Below, piece by piece: positions 1-7,986 of a stretch of DNA of 64,000 bases (the first letter of the stretch is position 1; every line of letters starts with the position of its first letter). Under the pieces are notes generated by a model. That model was not told the origin of the DNA. It did no database searches and worked only from the letters and a program-made list of their open reading frames with translations. The DNA comes from CAYNYM01 sp049366815. GTDB taxonomy: Bacteria > Desulfobacterota > DSM-4660 > Desulfatiglandales > HGW-15. The stretch lies in the NCBI GenBank assembly GCA_049366815.1, contig JBMNCO010000087.1, forward strand, positions 46,679 through 110,678, written 5' to 3'. Position numbers and translations under genes: made by a program.

Positions 1-542
1 GCGATGATTTTGATGAACTGCAGGAGATGGTTGTAAAAGGGCTTGAGGAGGCGGACTCGGTCTGGATATCCGGCGGCAGCTCCGTCGGTACTCGGGATCT
101 GACTGTAAAGGTCTTCGAATCCCTTGATTCTGTGGACACCCTGGTTCACGGTATTTCCATAAGTCCAGGGAAACCGACCATCATCGCCCGGTCAAAGTCA
201 CAGGCCATTTTCGGCCTTCCCGGGCATGCGGCCTCGGCCATGGTGGTGGCAGAGGTCTTTCTGACGCCATTCTTGGCCAAACTGGCAGGCAAAAGGGATC
301 CCTTCAAAGAACGCCACCAGATCCTCAATGCAAAGCTGAGCAGGAACATCGAGTCCGCCGGCGGCCGGGATGACTACATTCGGGTCAAACTGATAAGGGC
401 TGATGACGAATGGATGGCAGATCCCATTTTCGGAAAGTCCGCTCTTATCTCCACCCTCGTGGAGGCCGACGGATTGCTCCGGGTGGACAGGAATACGGAA
501 GGCCTGTATCAGGATCAGATCGTTCAGGTTATGGTCATATAG
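1..542 (+). CDS. moeA: Molybdopterin molybdenumtransferase MoeA, C-terminal part (cut by window edge)
   Basis: MoeA inserts molybdate into adenylylated molybdopterin in the cytoplasm, the last step of molybdenum cofactor synthesis. The reading frame is open from base 3 with no start in view, so the N-terminal part lies outside the window. Visible motifs are the molybdopterin-binding GGSSVGTRD segment, SPGKPT, and GLPGHAASA, followed by the small C-terminal beta-barrel domain. The gene ends at a TAG and is followed by a 190-bp gap holding hairpin repeats, then by a second moeA-type gene on the same strand. Tandem moeA genes are common in bacteria with many molybdenum or tungsten enzymes. Identity is secure from the motifs; whether it handles Mo or W cannot be read from the sequence. 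Confidence 0.88.
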   Translation, partial: DDFDELQEMVVKGLEEADSVWISGGSSVGTRDLTVKVFESLDSVDTLVHGISISPGKPTIIARSKSQAIFGLPGHAASAMVVAEVFLTPFLAKLAGKRDPFKERHQILNAKLSRNIESAGGRDDYIRVKLIRADDEWMADPIFGKSALISTLVEADGLLRVDRNTEGLYQDQIVQVMVI

Positions 543-558
543 GTATAGAGCGTGCCCA

Positions 559-617
559 TCCGGAAATGGGCATTTCCGGAGTTGCGCAGACAGCCGTCAG
601 CGATCAGGTGTCAGCAA
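559..617 (-). repeat. Dispersed hairpin repeat, copy A (TCCGGAAATG family)
   Basis: Bases 559-568 (TCCGGAAATG) and 571-580 (CATTTCCGGA) form a perfect 10-bp inverted repeat with a 2-base centre. Read on the minus strand, the whole block runs from TTGCTGA through GCTGACGGCTGTC into the hairpin. It aligns with the block at 13485-13548 on the plus strand. It lies between the two moeA genes and encodes nothing recognisable. Confidence 0.6.
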
Positions 618-671
618 GGGCTATGCAAAGACAAGGCATGAGACTGAGCGCTGAATGCCGACAGCAGACCG

Positions 672-704
672 TTCCATCCAGAAATCGTGTATTTCCGGAT
701 GGAA
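672..704 (+). repeat. Second hairpin of the TCCGGAAAT family upstream of moeA2
   Basis: The arms at 672-685 and 691-704 match 13 of 14 positions as an inverted repeat around the 5-base loop CGTGT. The core again contains ATTTCCGGAT. A degenerate GCTGA/GACAGC stretch precedes it at about 648-666. It ends about 30 bases before the TTG start of the next gene, so it could affect that gene's 5' leader, or it may simply be a repeat relic. Confidence 0.5.
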
Positions 705-732
705 ACATGGAATGTAAAACAGGAGCGTTCCC

Positions 733-2670
733 TTGAAAAAGAGAAATATATTTTTGGAGATGAAAGGCCTGGAAGAGGCGCAGGCTATCTTCAGAGGACG
801 TTTTGGTCCAGGGCTGAGAACAGTGCCTGAAGAAATCCCGGCGGAGGAATCACTCGACAGGGTGACGGCGGAACCCGTGTTTGCACGTTTTTCCGCACCC
901 ACCTATCACTCAGCGGCCATGGACGGCATCGTGGTCCGCGCAAAGGAGACTTACGGTACCAATGAAAGGAACCCGAAGACACTGGAAATTGGGAAGGATG
1001 CCCTTTGGGTCAACACCGGGCAGGCCCTTCCCGAGGGATATGATTCGGTCATCATGGTGGAGAAACTCCACCAGCGAGACGAAAAGACTGTGGAGATTCG
1101 ATCTCCTTCCTATCCCTGGCAAAATATCAGAAAGGTGGGCGAAGATATCGTCACGACCCAATTACTCTTTCCCCAGGACCATCGTATCCGGCCCTATGAC
1201 ATAGGCGCGCTGATCTCCGCGGGCGTCTTCGCCCTGCAGGTCTGGCAAAAACCAAGGGTCGCCATCATCCCTACGGGATCCGAACTCATCCACCTCCGCG
1301 ATATTCAGTCCCAGGCTGAGATCAAGGCGGGTCAGATCATCGAATACAATTCCCTCATTCTTGCAGGGCTTGTGCGGGAATGCATGGCGGAACCCGTCAT
1401 TTATGATATTGTCTCGGATGTTGAAAACAATATTCGAGAGACCCTGAAAAACGCGGTGGAATCGGAGGCAGACGTGGTTCTCATCAACGCGGGTTCCTCG
1501 GCGGGGAGCAAAGATTTTACGGCCATGACCGTCAGGGAACTGGGGGAGATCCTCGTGCACGGCGTAGCCATGATGCCCGGCAAACCCACCATACTGGGCA
1601 CTGTGGCAGGCAAGCCCGTCATAGGCAATCCAGGCTATACGGTTTCAGCGACCCTTTCCTTCACCCAATTCGTCCGCCCCCTGCTCTTCAGTCTTCAGGG
1701 GTTGAGGCAGCCGGAGGTCAAGAAGATCAAGGTACGGCCTTCACGGGATATTCCCTCCAAGCTGGGCATTGAAGAGTTTCTGCGTGTAAATATTGGAAGG
1801 GTGGGGGAAAAGAGCGTGGCCACACCTCTCCCCAGGGCGGCGGGCTCCATAACCACTCTGACCAGATCCGAAGGCATTCTCCGAATTCCGGCCCTCACCG
1901 AGGGGATCAACCAGGAAAATGAAGTGGATGCAGAACTCCTCGTGGATGAGGAAGCCCTCCTCAACACTATTTCCATTATCGGAAGCCACGACATAACCAT
2001 CGACATCCTGGCCGACGAAATCCGCAGAACCGGACATGATATCCGCATCTCTTCCGGAAATGTCGGAAGTCTGGGAGGGCTTATGGCCATCAGGAAGGGT
2101 ACTTGCCACATGGCCGGGTCCCATCTTTTAGATACCGTAACCGGAGAATACAATATCGCTTACATCAAAAGATACCTCAAGGGGATCAAAGTCTGCATTT
2201 TCAATCTGGTCCAGAGAGACCAGGGCCTGATCGTGGCAAAAGGCAACCCCAAAGGAATCAAAGACATCCACGATCTTTGCAGAGAGGATGTGACATTTGT
2301 CAATCGCCAGGCCGGCGCGGGCACACGGGTCCTTCTCGACTACAAGCTGGATCAACTCGGGGTCAAATCTGAATCCATTACAGGGTATGACCACGATGAA
2401 TTTACCCATATGGCCGTAGCCGTTGATGTCCTCAGCGGCGCAGCCGATTGTGGCATGGGTATTTTTGCCGCGGCAAAGGCCCTTGACCTGGATTTCATCC
2501 CGGTCGCGCAGGAACAGTATGATCTGATTATGCCTGCATCAGTACTCGATATGCCCAATATTCAGACCGTCATGGAGGTTATCAGGTCTCGGGCCTTTCG
2601 TGACAGGGTGTCTCTTCTTGGGGGCTATGATCCCACAAAAAGCGGCGATTTCTGGATGGAACTGGACTGA
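733..2670 (+). CDS. moeA: MoeA fused to a C-terminal periplasmic-binding-protein-like domain
   Basis: This 645-residue protein has a complete MoeA module (about residues 1-410). Motifs include SAAMDG near residue 60, GSSAGSKDF, PGKPT, and a GNPGYTVSA loop. A C-terminal domain of about 230 residues (about 415-645) resembles the PBP-like/substrate-binding domain often fused to MoeA or ModE-type proteins. It contains GSHDITIDIL, GSLGGLMAI, a RQAGAGTR loop and DCGMGIFAAA. There is no signal peptide, so the binding domain acts in the cytoplasm, probably sensing oxyanion or cofactor. The start is TTG at 733, with AGGAG at 721-725. It lies 190 bp after another moeA and upstream of a ModE-like regulator. 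The fusion architecture is known in anaerobes; the ligand is inference. Confidence 0.9.
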   Translation: MKKRNIFLEMKGLEEAQAIFRGRFGPGLRTVPEEIPAEESLDRVTAEPVFARFSAPTYHSAAMDGIVVRAKETYGTNERNPKTLEIGKDALWVNTGQALPEGYDSVIMVEKLHQRDEKTVEIRSPSYPWQNIRKVGEDIVTTQLLFPQDHRIRPYDIGALISAGVFALQVWQKPRVAIIPTGSELIHLRDIQSQAEIKAGQIIEYNSLILAGLVRECMAEPVIYDIVSDVENNIRETLKNAVESEADVVLINAGSSAGSKDFTAMTVRELGEILVHGVAMMPGKPTILGTVAGKPVIGNPGYTVSATLSFTQFVRPLLFSLQGLRQPEVKKIKVRPSRDIPSKLGIEEFLRVNIGRVGEKSVATPLPRAAGSITTLTRSEGILRIPALTEGINQENEVDAELLVDEEALLNTISIIGSHDITIDILADEIRRTGHDIRISSGNVGSLGGLMAIRKGTCHMAGSHLLDTVTGEYNIAYIKRYLKGIKVCIFNLVQRDQGLIVAKGNPKGIKDIHDLCREDVTFVNRQAGAGTRVLLDYKLDQLGVKSESITGYDHDEFTHMAVAVDVLSGAADCGMGIFAAAKALDLDFIPVAQEQYDLIMPASVLDMPNIQTVMEVIRSRAFRDRVSLLGGYDPTKSGDFWMELD

Positions 2671-2710
2671 GGAATCGGCGGGTGAGGACATTGAAAATTT
2701 TGTAATACTT

Positions 2711-2946
2711 TAGCCCTTTGAAAAATTCGAAAGGAAATCATGCACCCTTTCTTACGTTCCGAAGCTCCCGGGCTGGTCTTTTTTGCGATTTATCCATGGG
2801 GGAGTTCTGCCCCCTCCCCATTCTCGACTTGGTCGAGCTGGGGTTTCCCCCACGCATAAATCGCAAAAAGACGGCGTCCTCCCGCTGGTCACTTCAGAAA
2901 GGCAGCATGATTTCCACACAGTTATTGGAAAGGGCTAAATTCATAC
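2711..2946. repeat. Palindromic intergenic element, copy 1, interrupted by a 108-bp insertion
   Basis: Bases 2718-2770 plus 2885-2946 match 63513-63627 at 113 of 115 positions. The element is itself an inverted repeat: GGAAATCATGC near 2733 pairs with GCATGATTTCC near 2904, and TAGCCCTTT at 2711 pairs with AAAGGGCTA ending at 2938. This copy is split at 2770/2885 by an inserted hairpin, annotated separately. It lies between moeA2 and the ModE-like gene, and an apparent reading frame through it is an artefact. Confidence 0.8.
2771..2878. mobile_element. 108-bp hairpin insertion (MITE-like) flanked by 6-bp duplication CTCCCG
   Basis: The sequence is absent from the second copy of the host repeat at 63513-63627. 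CTCCCG occurs at 2765-2770 and again at 2879-2884, as expected for a target-site duplication. The insert is a long imperfect hairpin. Its arms at about 2776-2793 and 2856-2872 share the GCGATTTAT core and an A/T run. A tip CTCGAC-TTG-GTCGAG lies near 2824-2838. It has no coding capacity, so transposition would need a transposase supplied from elsewhere. Confidence 0.65.
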
Positions 2947-2990
2947 AAAATTTCGTGTTTCAGAATAATGAACATAAGGAGAGGGCAAAA

Positions 2991-3320
2991 ATGGCGTCTC
3001 TGCGGCTGAAATCGCGACATTGGATCGTCAACGAGGACGGAAAGATCATTATCGGTGAAGGGCGGAAAAAAATACTTGAAAACATCAGGAAAACAGGATC
3101 GATAAACCAGACGGCCAAGATTATGAAGATGTCCTATAAGGCTGTCTGGAGTAAGATCAAGGCCACAGAAGAGGCCTTCCAGGTCCGTATTGTAGATACA
3201 AACCGTAAAAAGGGTTCCCACCTGACCAAGGAGGGGGATGAACTCCTGGAAAACTATATCAAGATGGAAAAAAGCTGTGTGCAATCCGACGACCGGTTAT
3301 TCAACAAAATATTCAAGTAG
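2991..3320 (+). CDS. ModE-like winged helix-turn-helix DNA-binding protein (no molybdate domain)
   Basis: The 109-residue protein matches the N-terminal DNA-binding domain of ModE. It has the GEGRKKILENI helix, then TGSINQTAKIMKMSYKAVWSKI (recognition helix region, about residues 40-62), then a GSHLTKEGDELL wing and helix. The molybdate-binding TOBE domains of full ModE (about 260 residues) are missing. It may therefore use a separate sensor, or act constitutively. The start at 2991 has GGAG six to ten bases upstream; a longer frame from 2718 runs through a repeat and is not credible. Its position after two moeA genes suggests it regulates molybdenum uptake or use. It is followed by a strong terminator. 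Confidence 0.8.
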   Translation: MASLRLKSRHWIVNEDGKIIIGEGRKKILENIRKTGSINQTAKIMKMSYKAVWSKIKATEEAFQVRIVDTNRKKGSHLTKEGDELLENYIKMEKSCVQSDDRLFNKIFK

Positions 3321-3386
3321 CCTTGCCCGGATCCCCCGGGACATTTTCAATGGTTCATTTTCCCGATGATACAGATCCACAGAGTC

Positions 3387-3415
3387 CGGCGCCCCAGAAG
3401 GGGTGCCGTTTTTTT
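3387..3415 (+). terminator. Rho-independent terminator after the ModE-like gene
   Basis: A 9-bp stem (CGGCGCCCC at 3387-3395 with GGGGTGCCG at 3400-3408, one G-T pair) has a 4-base loop. Seven T residues follow immediately at 3409-3415. It closes the molybdenum block before tolQ. Confidence 0.85.
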
Positions 3416-3549
3416 GTGGAGGGGATCTCAGGGCAGGGCGTTTGGGAAGACATTTATCTTTTCAAATAATTCTTGCAAGCGCGGCTCGGTGATTATAGAA
3501 ATAGGGCATCGTATTTCTAGAAATTTTTACCTTTTTCAAGGATACCATA

Positions 3550-4317
3550 ATGAACACGATCTTTCTGTTGACCGCCTTGCAGGGGGCCGTCTCAATTGAA
3601 ACGGCCTTCACCAATGATATTGTCCAGATGATTTTACATGCCGGACTGATGGTCAAATTTGTCATGTGCATTCTCTTTTTGTTTTCAATCATCTCCTGGA
3701 CCATCATCTTCATGAAATGGAGATATTTTCGTCTGGCAAGGCAGGAGACTGAATACTTTTTTGACCTCTTTTGGGAAGACACCGCCCTGGACAAGATAAA
3801 AGGGGAATGTGACGATTTGGCTTACAGTCCCGTTGCACATCTGTTCAGATCCGGCTATGCTGAACTCAAAAGAATCGGAAAGGTGTTGCATTTCCCCACA
3901 TCGGAAGAACGTATATCGGACCTCCAGACCGCGCTCTTTAATGTTGAAAGGTCCTTGAAAAAGACCTCGATCGAACAGAGCAACAGGGTTGAAAGGGCCT
4001 TATCCTTTCTGGCGACAACCGGAAATACCGCACCTTTCATCGGTCTTTTCGGTACGGTCTGGGGCATCATGGAATCCTTCAGGGGCATCGGGATGAAGGG
4101 TTCTGCCAGTCTGGCCGTAGTCGCCCCCGGAATATCCGAGGCGCTTATCGCCACGGCTGCGGGATTGGCGGCGGCTATCCCGGCGGTCGTCGCTTTCAAC
4201 CATTTCAATCACAAGGCCATGGTCGCCAGATCCGAGATGGACACTTTTACATCAGATTTTCTGAACCTTCTGGAAAGACAGGTCTTCAAGAAGAAAACAA
4301 CACCCAAGACGGCTTGA
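3550..4317 (+). CDS. tolQ: TolQ inner-membrane proton-channel subunit
   Basis: TolQ and TolR form the proton-driven motor that energises TolA for outer-membrane constriction at division. The 255-residue length is near the family norm (about 230). Three membrane spans are visible: residues about 30-54, about 152-178 (within TTGNTAPFIGLFGTVWGIM) and about 190-215 (ALIATAAGLAAAIPAVVAF). The GLFGTVWGI and ALIATAAGL motifs are classic for the ExbB/TolQ/MotA family. The start ATG 3550 has AAGGA about eight bases upstream. It heads a same-strand Tol cluster with tolR 107 bp downstream. ExbB is the alternative, but the tolB-pal context decides for TolQ. Confidence 0.92.
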   Translation: MNTIFLLTALQGAVSIETAFTNDIVQMILHAGLMVKFVMCILFLFSIISWTIIFMKWRYFRLARQETEYFFDLFWEDTALDKIKGECDDLAYSPVAHLFRSGYAELKRIGKVLHFPTSEERISDLQTALFNVERSLKKTSIEQSNRVERALSFLATTGNTAPFIGLFGTVWGIMESFRGIGMKGSASLAVVAPGISEALIATAAGLAAAIPAVVAFNHFNHKAMVARSEMDTFTSDFLNLLERQVFKKKTTPKTA

Positions 4318-4424
4318 GCCGTTTTGACTGGGCGTGGGACCCATCCCCCAGGCCCTGGGAAAAAATGTGTCGCCAACCCTGAGAACAGATCTTCAGGTCA
4401 GCGGTTTAAGGAGCGAGATCCACA

Positions 4425-4832
4425 ATGATGCCCAACGGTGGAAATGGAAAAAGCTTCATGTCGGATATCAACGTCACGCCCCTTGTGGATGTGATGCTTG
4501 TGCTGTTGATCATCTTCATGGTCACAGCCCCGATGATGATGCAGGGGGTTGAGGTCAACCTGCCCCAGACCACGACTCAGAACATCAAGACCAGGGAAGA
4601 TCCTCTGATCCTGACCGTCACAAAGCAAAGAGAAATACTCCTCGAAAACCACAAAATCAAACTGGAGGACCTTGAAAACAAGGCCAAAAATATCTTTAAG
4701 TATCGAAAGGATAAGGAAGTTCTCCTAAGGGCGGACAAGGATGTCCCCTATGGGTTTGTCGTCGAGGTGATGGCCGCGGCAAAAAGGGCTGGCATTGATA
4801 AATTAGGCATGGTCACCGAGCCATTGGAGTAG
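4425..4832 (+). CDS. tolR: TolR/ExbD-family motor subunit
   Basis: The 135-residue protein has a short cytoplasmic N-terminus, SDINVTPLVDVMLVLLIIFMV as its single membrane span (about residues 13-33), and a periplasmic domain. Asp22 in PLVDVML is the protonatable residue conserved in TolR and ExbD. AAGGAG lies about ten bases upstream of ATG 4425; a second ATG follows directly. It follows tolQ and precedes the tolA-like gene. Confidence 0.92.
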   Translation: MMPNGGNGKSFMSDINVTPLVDVMLVLLIIFMVTAPMMMQGVEVNLPQTTTQNIKTREDPLILTVTKQREILLENHKIKLEDLENKAKNIFKYRKDKEVLLRADKDVPYGFVVEVMAAAKRAGIDKLGMVTEPLE

Positions 4833-4971
4833 ATGGGAAATGCCGGGGGATTCGGTTTCGGGACGGGCACTCTCCGTTTGCCAAAAGAGAGGGTGCCTGG
4901 GGCCGTTACTCCGGCCTTTTTGCAACGGGGTCACCGGTCTTTTCTTGCAGACCTCACGGGGATGTCCATTG

Positions 4972-5796
4972 ATGATGGCCGCCGGGATAGAAAACACAGA
5001 CAGTTCCAGACAGATCCGATGGGGTTCCATGGTCGCCCTTTCTGTGTGTTTCCATGTGGCGATCTTTTCTTTATTTCTCTTTTTCCCGAACGCGTTACCC
5101 CACAGAAGGTCTTTTGAAGGCACGGTGTATCAAGTCGATCTTGTTGAGATGCCCGTAAGAGGCATTCAAAAGCCGGCATCCACAAAACCCGTCGAAACGA
5201 CCAAGTCTGAAACGGCAAGCAAGACTGATACCATGGCAAAGCGGATTGCCCCCCCGGCCCAGAAGACCAAGCCCCTGGTCATCGCCAAAAGGACGCTCGA
5301 TAAGAAGCCGGTGCCTGCCAAGGAGGCAACAAAATCGACCTCCCAGATGATCGAAAACGCCATTTCCAAAATTGAGAGAAAGGTCCGGTCTGACCAACCA
5401 TCCCAAGCGTCCCACGTGGAAACGGCCATCTCCAGGTTGGAAAAAAGGGTCGGTGCCCAGGAACAGGCCGGGGGCGACGGTCACGGATCTCAAGGCGGTG
5501 TGCCCATGCAGATTTACAGGATGGAGGTGGAAAGCTGGATCAAGAGCAATTGGGCCTATCCAGTGGCCATGGGAGAATCCAAGGATCTGGAAGCTATCGT
5601 GGTTTTGAGGGTGAATGCAGCAGGGGCTGTTTTGAAGACCCATTTTTTAAGACGTTCGAACAACGATCTATTCGATCAATCCGTCCTGAAGGCCATAGAA
5701 AGGTCGGATCCTCTACCTCCGTTTCCGGAGACTTACAGGAAAAGTTATGAGGACTTCGAGATCAAATTCAATCTCAGTGAGCTTAATCGTTTATAG
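4972..5796 (+). CDS. tolA: TolA/TonB-type energy-transducing periplasmic protein
   Basis: This is the link between the TolQR motor and the outer membrane. From ATG 4972 the protein has 274 residues. It comprises a single N-terminal membrane anchor (SMVALSVCFHVAIFSLFLFF, about residues 19-38), a long Lys/Pro/Ala-rich spanning region, two short predicted coiled-coil stretches (around AISKIERKV and AISRLEKRV), and a C-terminal TonB/TolA-fold domain (about residues 185-265, with WAYP, IVVLRVNAAG and SDPLPPFPE). The frame is open upstream to 4840, but the extra residues precede the anchor and look non-coding; an ATG at 4975 is also possible. The end overlaps tolB. Position and order make TolA more likely than TonB. 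Confidence 0.85.
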   Translation: MMAAGIENTDSSRQIRWGSMVALSVCFHVAIFSLFLFFPNALPHRRSFEGTVYQVDLVEMPVRGIQKPASTKPVETTKSETASKTDTMAKRIAPPAQKTKPLVIAKRTLDKKPVPAKEATKSTSQMIENAISKIERKVRSDQPSQASHVETAISRLEKRVGAQEQAGGDGHGSQGGVPMQIYRMEVESWIKSNWAYPVAMGESKDLEAIVVLRVNAAGAVLKTHFLRRSNNDLFDQSVLKAIERSDPLPPFPETYRKSYEDFEIKFNLSELNRL

Positions 5797-7093
5797 TATC
5801 GCCCTTTTCTGGGGCGCGATGGTTTATCATGTTTCACTGCCGCCGGTCGTTCTCGGCAGGATCTATATCGATATCAATGCCCCGACTATTCAAAAAATGA
5901 AGATCGCCATCCCGGACTTCCATGATCTTTCCGATGGGCGGGAAAATGCGGGTCTGAGTGGCGCATTGCCGGTTGTACTATCCAATGACCTGGATCTGAG
6001 CGGGTATTTCACTCCCATGGAAAAGGGGGCCTTCCTCGGAGGCAACAATGCTTCCGCCTATTCGGACAATGTCCGGTTAAGGGACTGGTCGGTTATCGGC
6101 GCCGATTTTCTCTTGCTGGGGCGTTACAGTTGTATCGGGCGAAGCATCGAGGTGGAGGCCAGGCTTTTCGATATATTCAGAGGACGACAGATCCTGGGGA
6201 AGAGGTTTCTCGGGAAGACCGGCGAATACAGAGATCTGATGCATCGCCTTTCCAACGAGATCATCTACGCATTGACCGGTCAGCAGGGAATGTTTCTTTC
6301 TAAAATTGCCTTTACAGGGACGGCAACGGGCCACAAGGAAATTTACCTGTGTGATATTGACGGGGAAAATATAAAAAGGATTACTTCGGACGAGAGCCTC
6401 GCGCTGTTCCCTCGCTGGTGCCCTCAGGGGGACAGGCTCCTTTTCAATTCCTACATAGAAGGGGGCGCAATGCTGTATCACAAGGACATGCGTAACGGCA
6501 AAGTCAAGCGGATCTCGGCCCGGAAGGGGTTGAATATCGGCGCGTCCTGGGCACCGGACGGAAAAAGCGCAGCGCTGACCTTGAGCCATGGCAGCAACCC
6601 CGACATTTTCAGGATCGACCTGGAGGGCAAGATCCTGGAAAAGATCACCGATCATTGGGGCATTGACGTCTCTCCCAGCTTTTCTCCGGATGGAAAGAAA
6701 ATTGCGTTTGTTTCCAATCGATCCGGCAACCCCCAAATCTATGTTCGGCAGCTATTGACCGGAAAGGCGGAGAGGATCACCTTTGATCCGGATCTGAAAT
6801 ACAATACCTCACCGACCTGGTCTTCACAGAACCGTATCGCCTTTTCGGGAATGAATCAAGGACACTTTGATATATTCAGCATAGACCCCGACGGGAGTAA
6901 GTTGAGACAATTGACTTCCAATCAGGGGAATAATGAGGATCCTTGCTGGTCGCCTGATGGGAGGTACATTCTTTTCAGTTCGAACAGGACCGGCAGATAC
7001 CACCTCTACATCATGAATGCAAACGGCCTCAATCAGAGAAGGATTACATCCCTCAATGGTGACCAGACGGCACCTTCATGGTCCCCTTTTTAG
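5747..7093 (+). CDS. tolB: TolB periplasmic beta-propeller protein
   Basis: TolB works in the periplasm with Pal and TolA. The protein has an N-terminal hydrophobic export segment (SLIVYSIALFWGAMVYHVSL), then the TolB N-terminal domain (to about residue 185). A beta-propeller follows with the repeated WSPDG/FSPDGKKIAF/SNRSGNPQIY motifs typical of TolB and WD40-like (PD40) blades. The full frame begins at ATG 5747, overlapping tolA by 50 bases. GTG 5777 would give a more usual signal peptide with a 20-base overlap, so the start is uncertain. Length (448 residues) matches the family. Confidence 0.9.
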   Translation: MRTSRSNSISVSLIVYSIALFWGAMVYHVSLPPVVLGRIYIDINAPTIQKMKIAIPDFHDLSDGRENAGLSGALPVVLSNDLDLSGYFTPMEKGAFLGGNNASAYSDNVRLRDWSVIGADFLLLGRYSCIGRSIEVEARLFDIFRGRQILGKRFLGKTGEYRDLMHRLSNEIIYALTGQQGMFLSKIAFTGTATGHKEIYLCDIDGENIKRITSDESLALFPRWCPQGDRLLFNSYIEGGAMLYHKDMRNGKVKRISARKGLNIGASWAPDGKSAALTLSHGSNPDIFRIDLEGKILEKITDHWGIDVSPSFSPDGKKIAFVSNRSGNPQIYVRQLLTGKAERITFDPDLKYNTSPTWSSQNRIAFSGMNQGHFDIFSIDPDGSKLRQLTSNQGNNEDPCWSPDGRYILFSSNRTGRYHLYIMNANGLNQRRITSLNGDQTAPSWSPF

Positions 7094-7145
7094 AGGCCTT
7101 CTCCATAATGATTTCAGCAAAAAAAAATTCAGAAAATCTAAATCC

Positions 7146-7175
7146 TTGATATTTGAATAACACCTTGGTTATAAT
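7146..7175 (+). promoter_or_regulatory. Sigma-70-type promoter for pal
   Basis: TTGATA at 7146-7151 is followed by an 18-base spacer and a perfect TATAAT at 7170-7175. This is about 80 bases upstream of the pal start. It implies that pal-cpoB can be transcribed independently of tolQRAB. Confidence 0.65.
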
Positions 7176-7253
7176 AAATGGTTAAAGAGCACCATGTGGA
7201 TGCTATACGTTTTTAATTTGAATCTTTTTTTGAATTCAGGAGGGAAGAGCAGA

Positions 7254-7823
7254 ATGATGAAGAAAATGATGATCATCTTGGCGGTCTTGGCATTTTGTGG
7301 TGGTTCATTGCTGACAATGGCATCCTGTGCGAAGAAAGGAGTCATATCGGAAGAGGTGGCCACACCTGCCGAACCGGTCGCCACGCCCGAAGAGCCGGTG
7401 AAACCCGTCGTCCAGCCGCCTACGGGGGAAGAGCGGGCAGCCGCATTGGAGAGACAGCGGCAGGAGCAGCTCCGGAGAGAAATTCAGGCATTCGAGTCCG
7501 GCAATATCTATTTTGATTTTGACAAATCCGAGTTAAGGCCTGAGGCACGGGCCATACTGGAAAAAAAGGCGGCCTGGCTCAATGACAATCCGGAATTTTC
7601 TGTTCGCATCGAAGGCCATTGCGATGAAAGAGGCACGAACGAGTACAATCTGGCCCTGGGAGAAAGAAGGGCCAATGCGGCCATGAAGTACCTCAATGCC
7701 TTGGGCGTAGCCGGGGACAGAATGATTACGGTGAGTTACGGCGAGGAGCGGCCGGCCGTCCCAGGCAGCAATGAAGCGGCCTGGGCGAAAAACCGCAGGG
7801 ATGAATTCAAATTGATAAGGTAA
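7254..7823 (+). CDS. pal: Peptidoglycan-associated lipoprotein Pal
   Basis: Pal is an outer-membrane lipoprotein that binds peptidoglycan and TolB. From ATG 7254 (GGAGGG eight to thirteen bases upstream) it has 189 residues. The export signal ends in a lipobox with acylated Cys25 (TMASC). A Pro/Glu/Val-rich linker and an OmpA-like domain (about residues 85-185) follow. NIYFDFDKSEL and IEGHCDERGTNEYN are the conserved Pal motifs. A longer frame from 7194 lacks a ribosome-binding site and would bury the signal peptide. It lies 160 bp after tolB with its own promoter. Confidence 0.93.
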   Translation: MMKKMMIILAVLAFCGGSLLTMASCAKKGVISEEVATPAEPVATPEEPVKPVVQPPTGEERAAALERQRQEQLRREIQAFESGNIYFDFDKSELRPEARAILEKKAAWLNDNPEFSVRIEGHCDERGTNEYNLALGERRANAAMKYLNALGVAGDRMITVSYGEERPAVPGSNEAAWAKNRRDEFKLIR

Positions 7824-7929
7824 GTTGAGCAGGGAAGGGATTCAGCAGGACCTTTTCATGTCCTGCGTGAACCACATGATATAAGGGTGTCGGGGTCAAG
7901 ATCTCGACACAGATCACGAAGAATGCCGC

Positions 7930-7962
7930 GGCAAGCCGAGCTTTTAACCGGGTCGGCTTGCC
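7930..7962. other. Hairpin between pal and cpoB
   Basis: A perfect 10-bp inverted repeat (GGCAAGCCGA at 7930-7939 and TCGGCTTGCC at 7953-7962) with a 13-base loop. No T-run follows, so it is more likely an mRNA stabiliser or attenuator than a terminator. Confidence 0.45.
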
Positions 7963-7986
7963 AGCGATTTAAGATAATATCAAGGA

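Noticed and set aside
2718..2990. Reading frame extending the ModE-like protein 91 residues upstream
   Set aside because: It runs through the palindromic repeat and its hairpin insertion. The start at 2991 has a ribosome-binding site and matches the ModE domain boundary.
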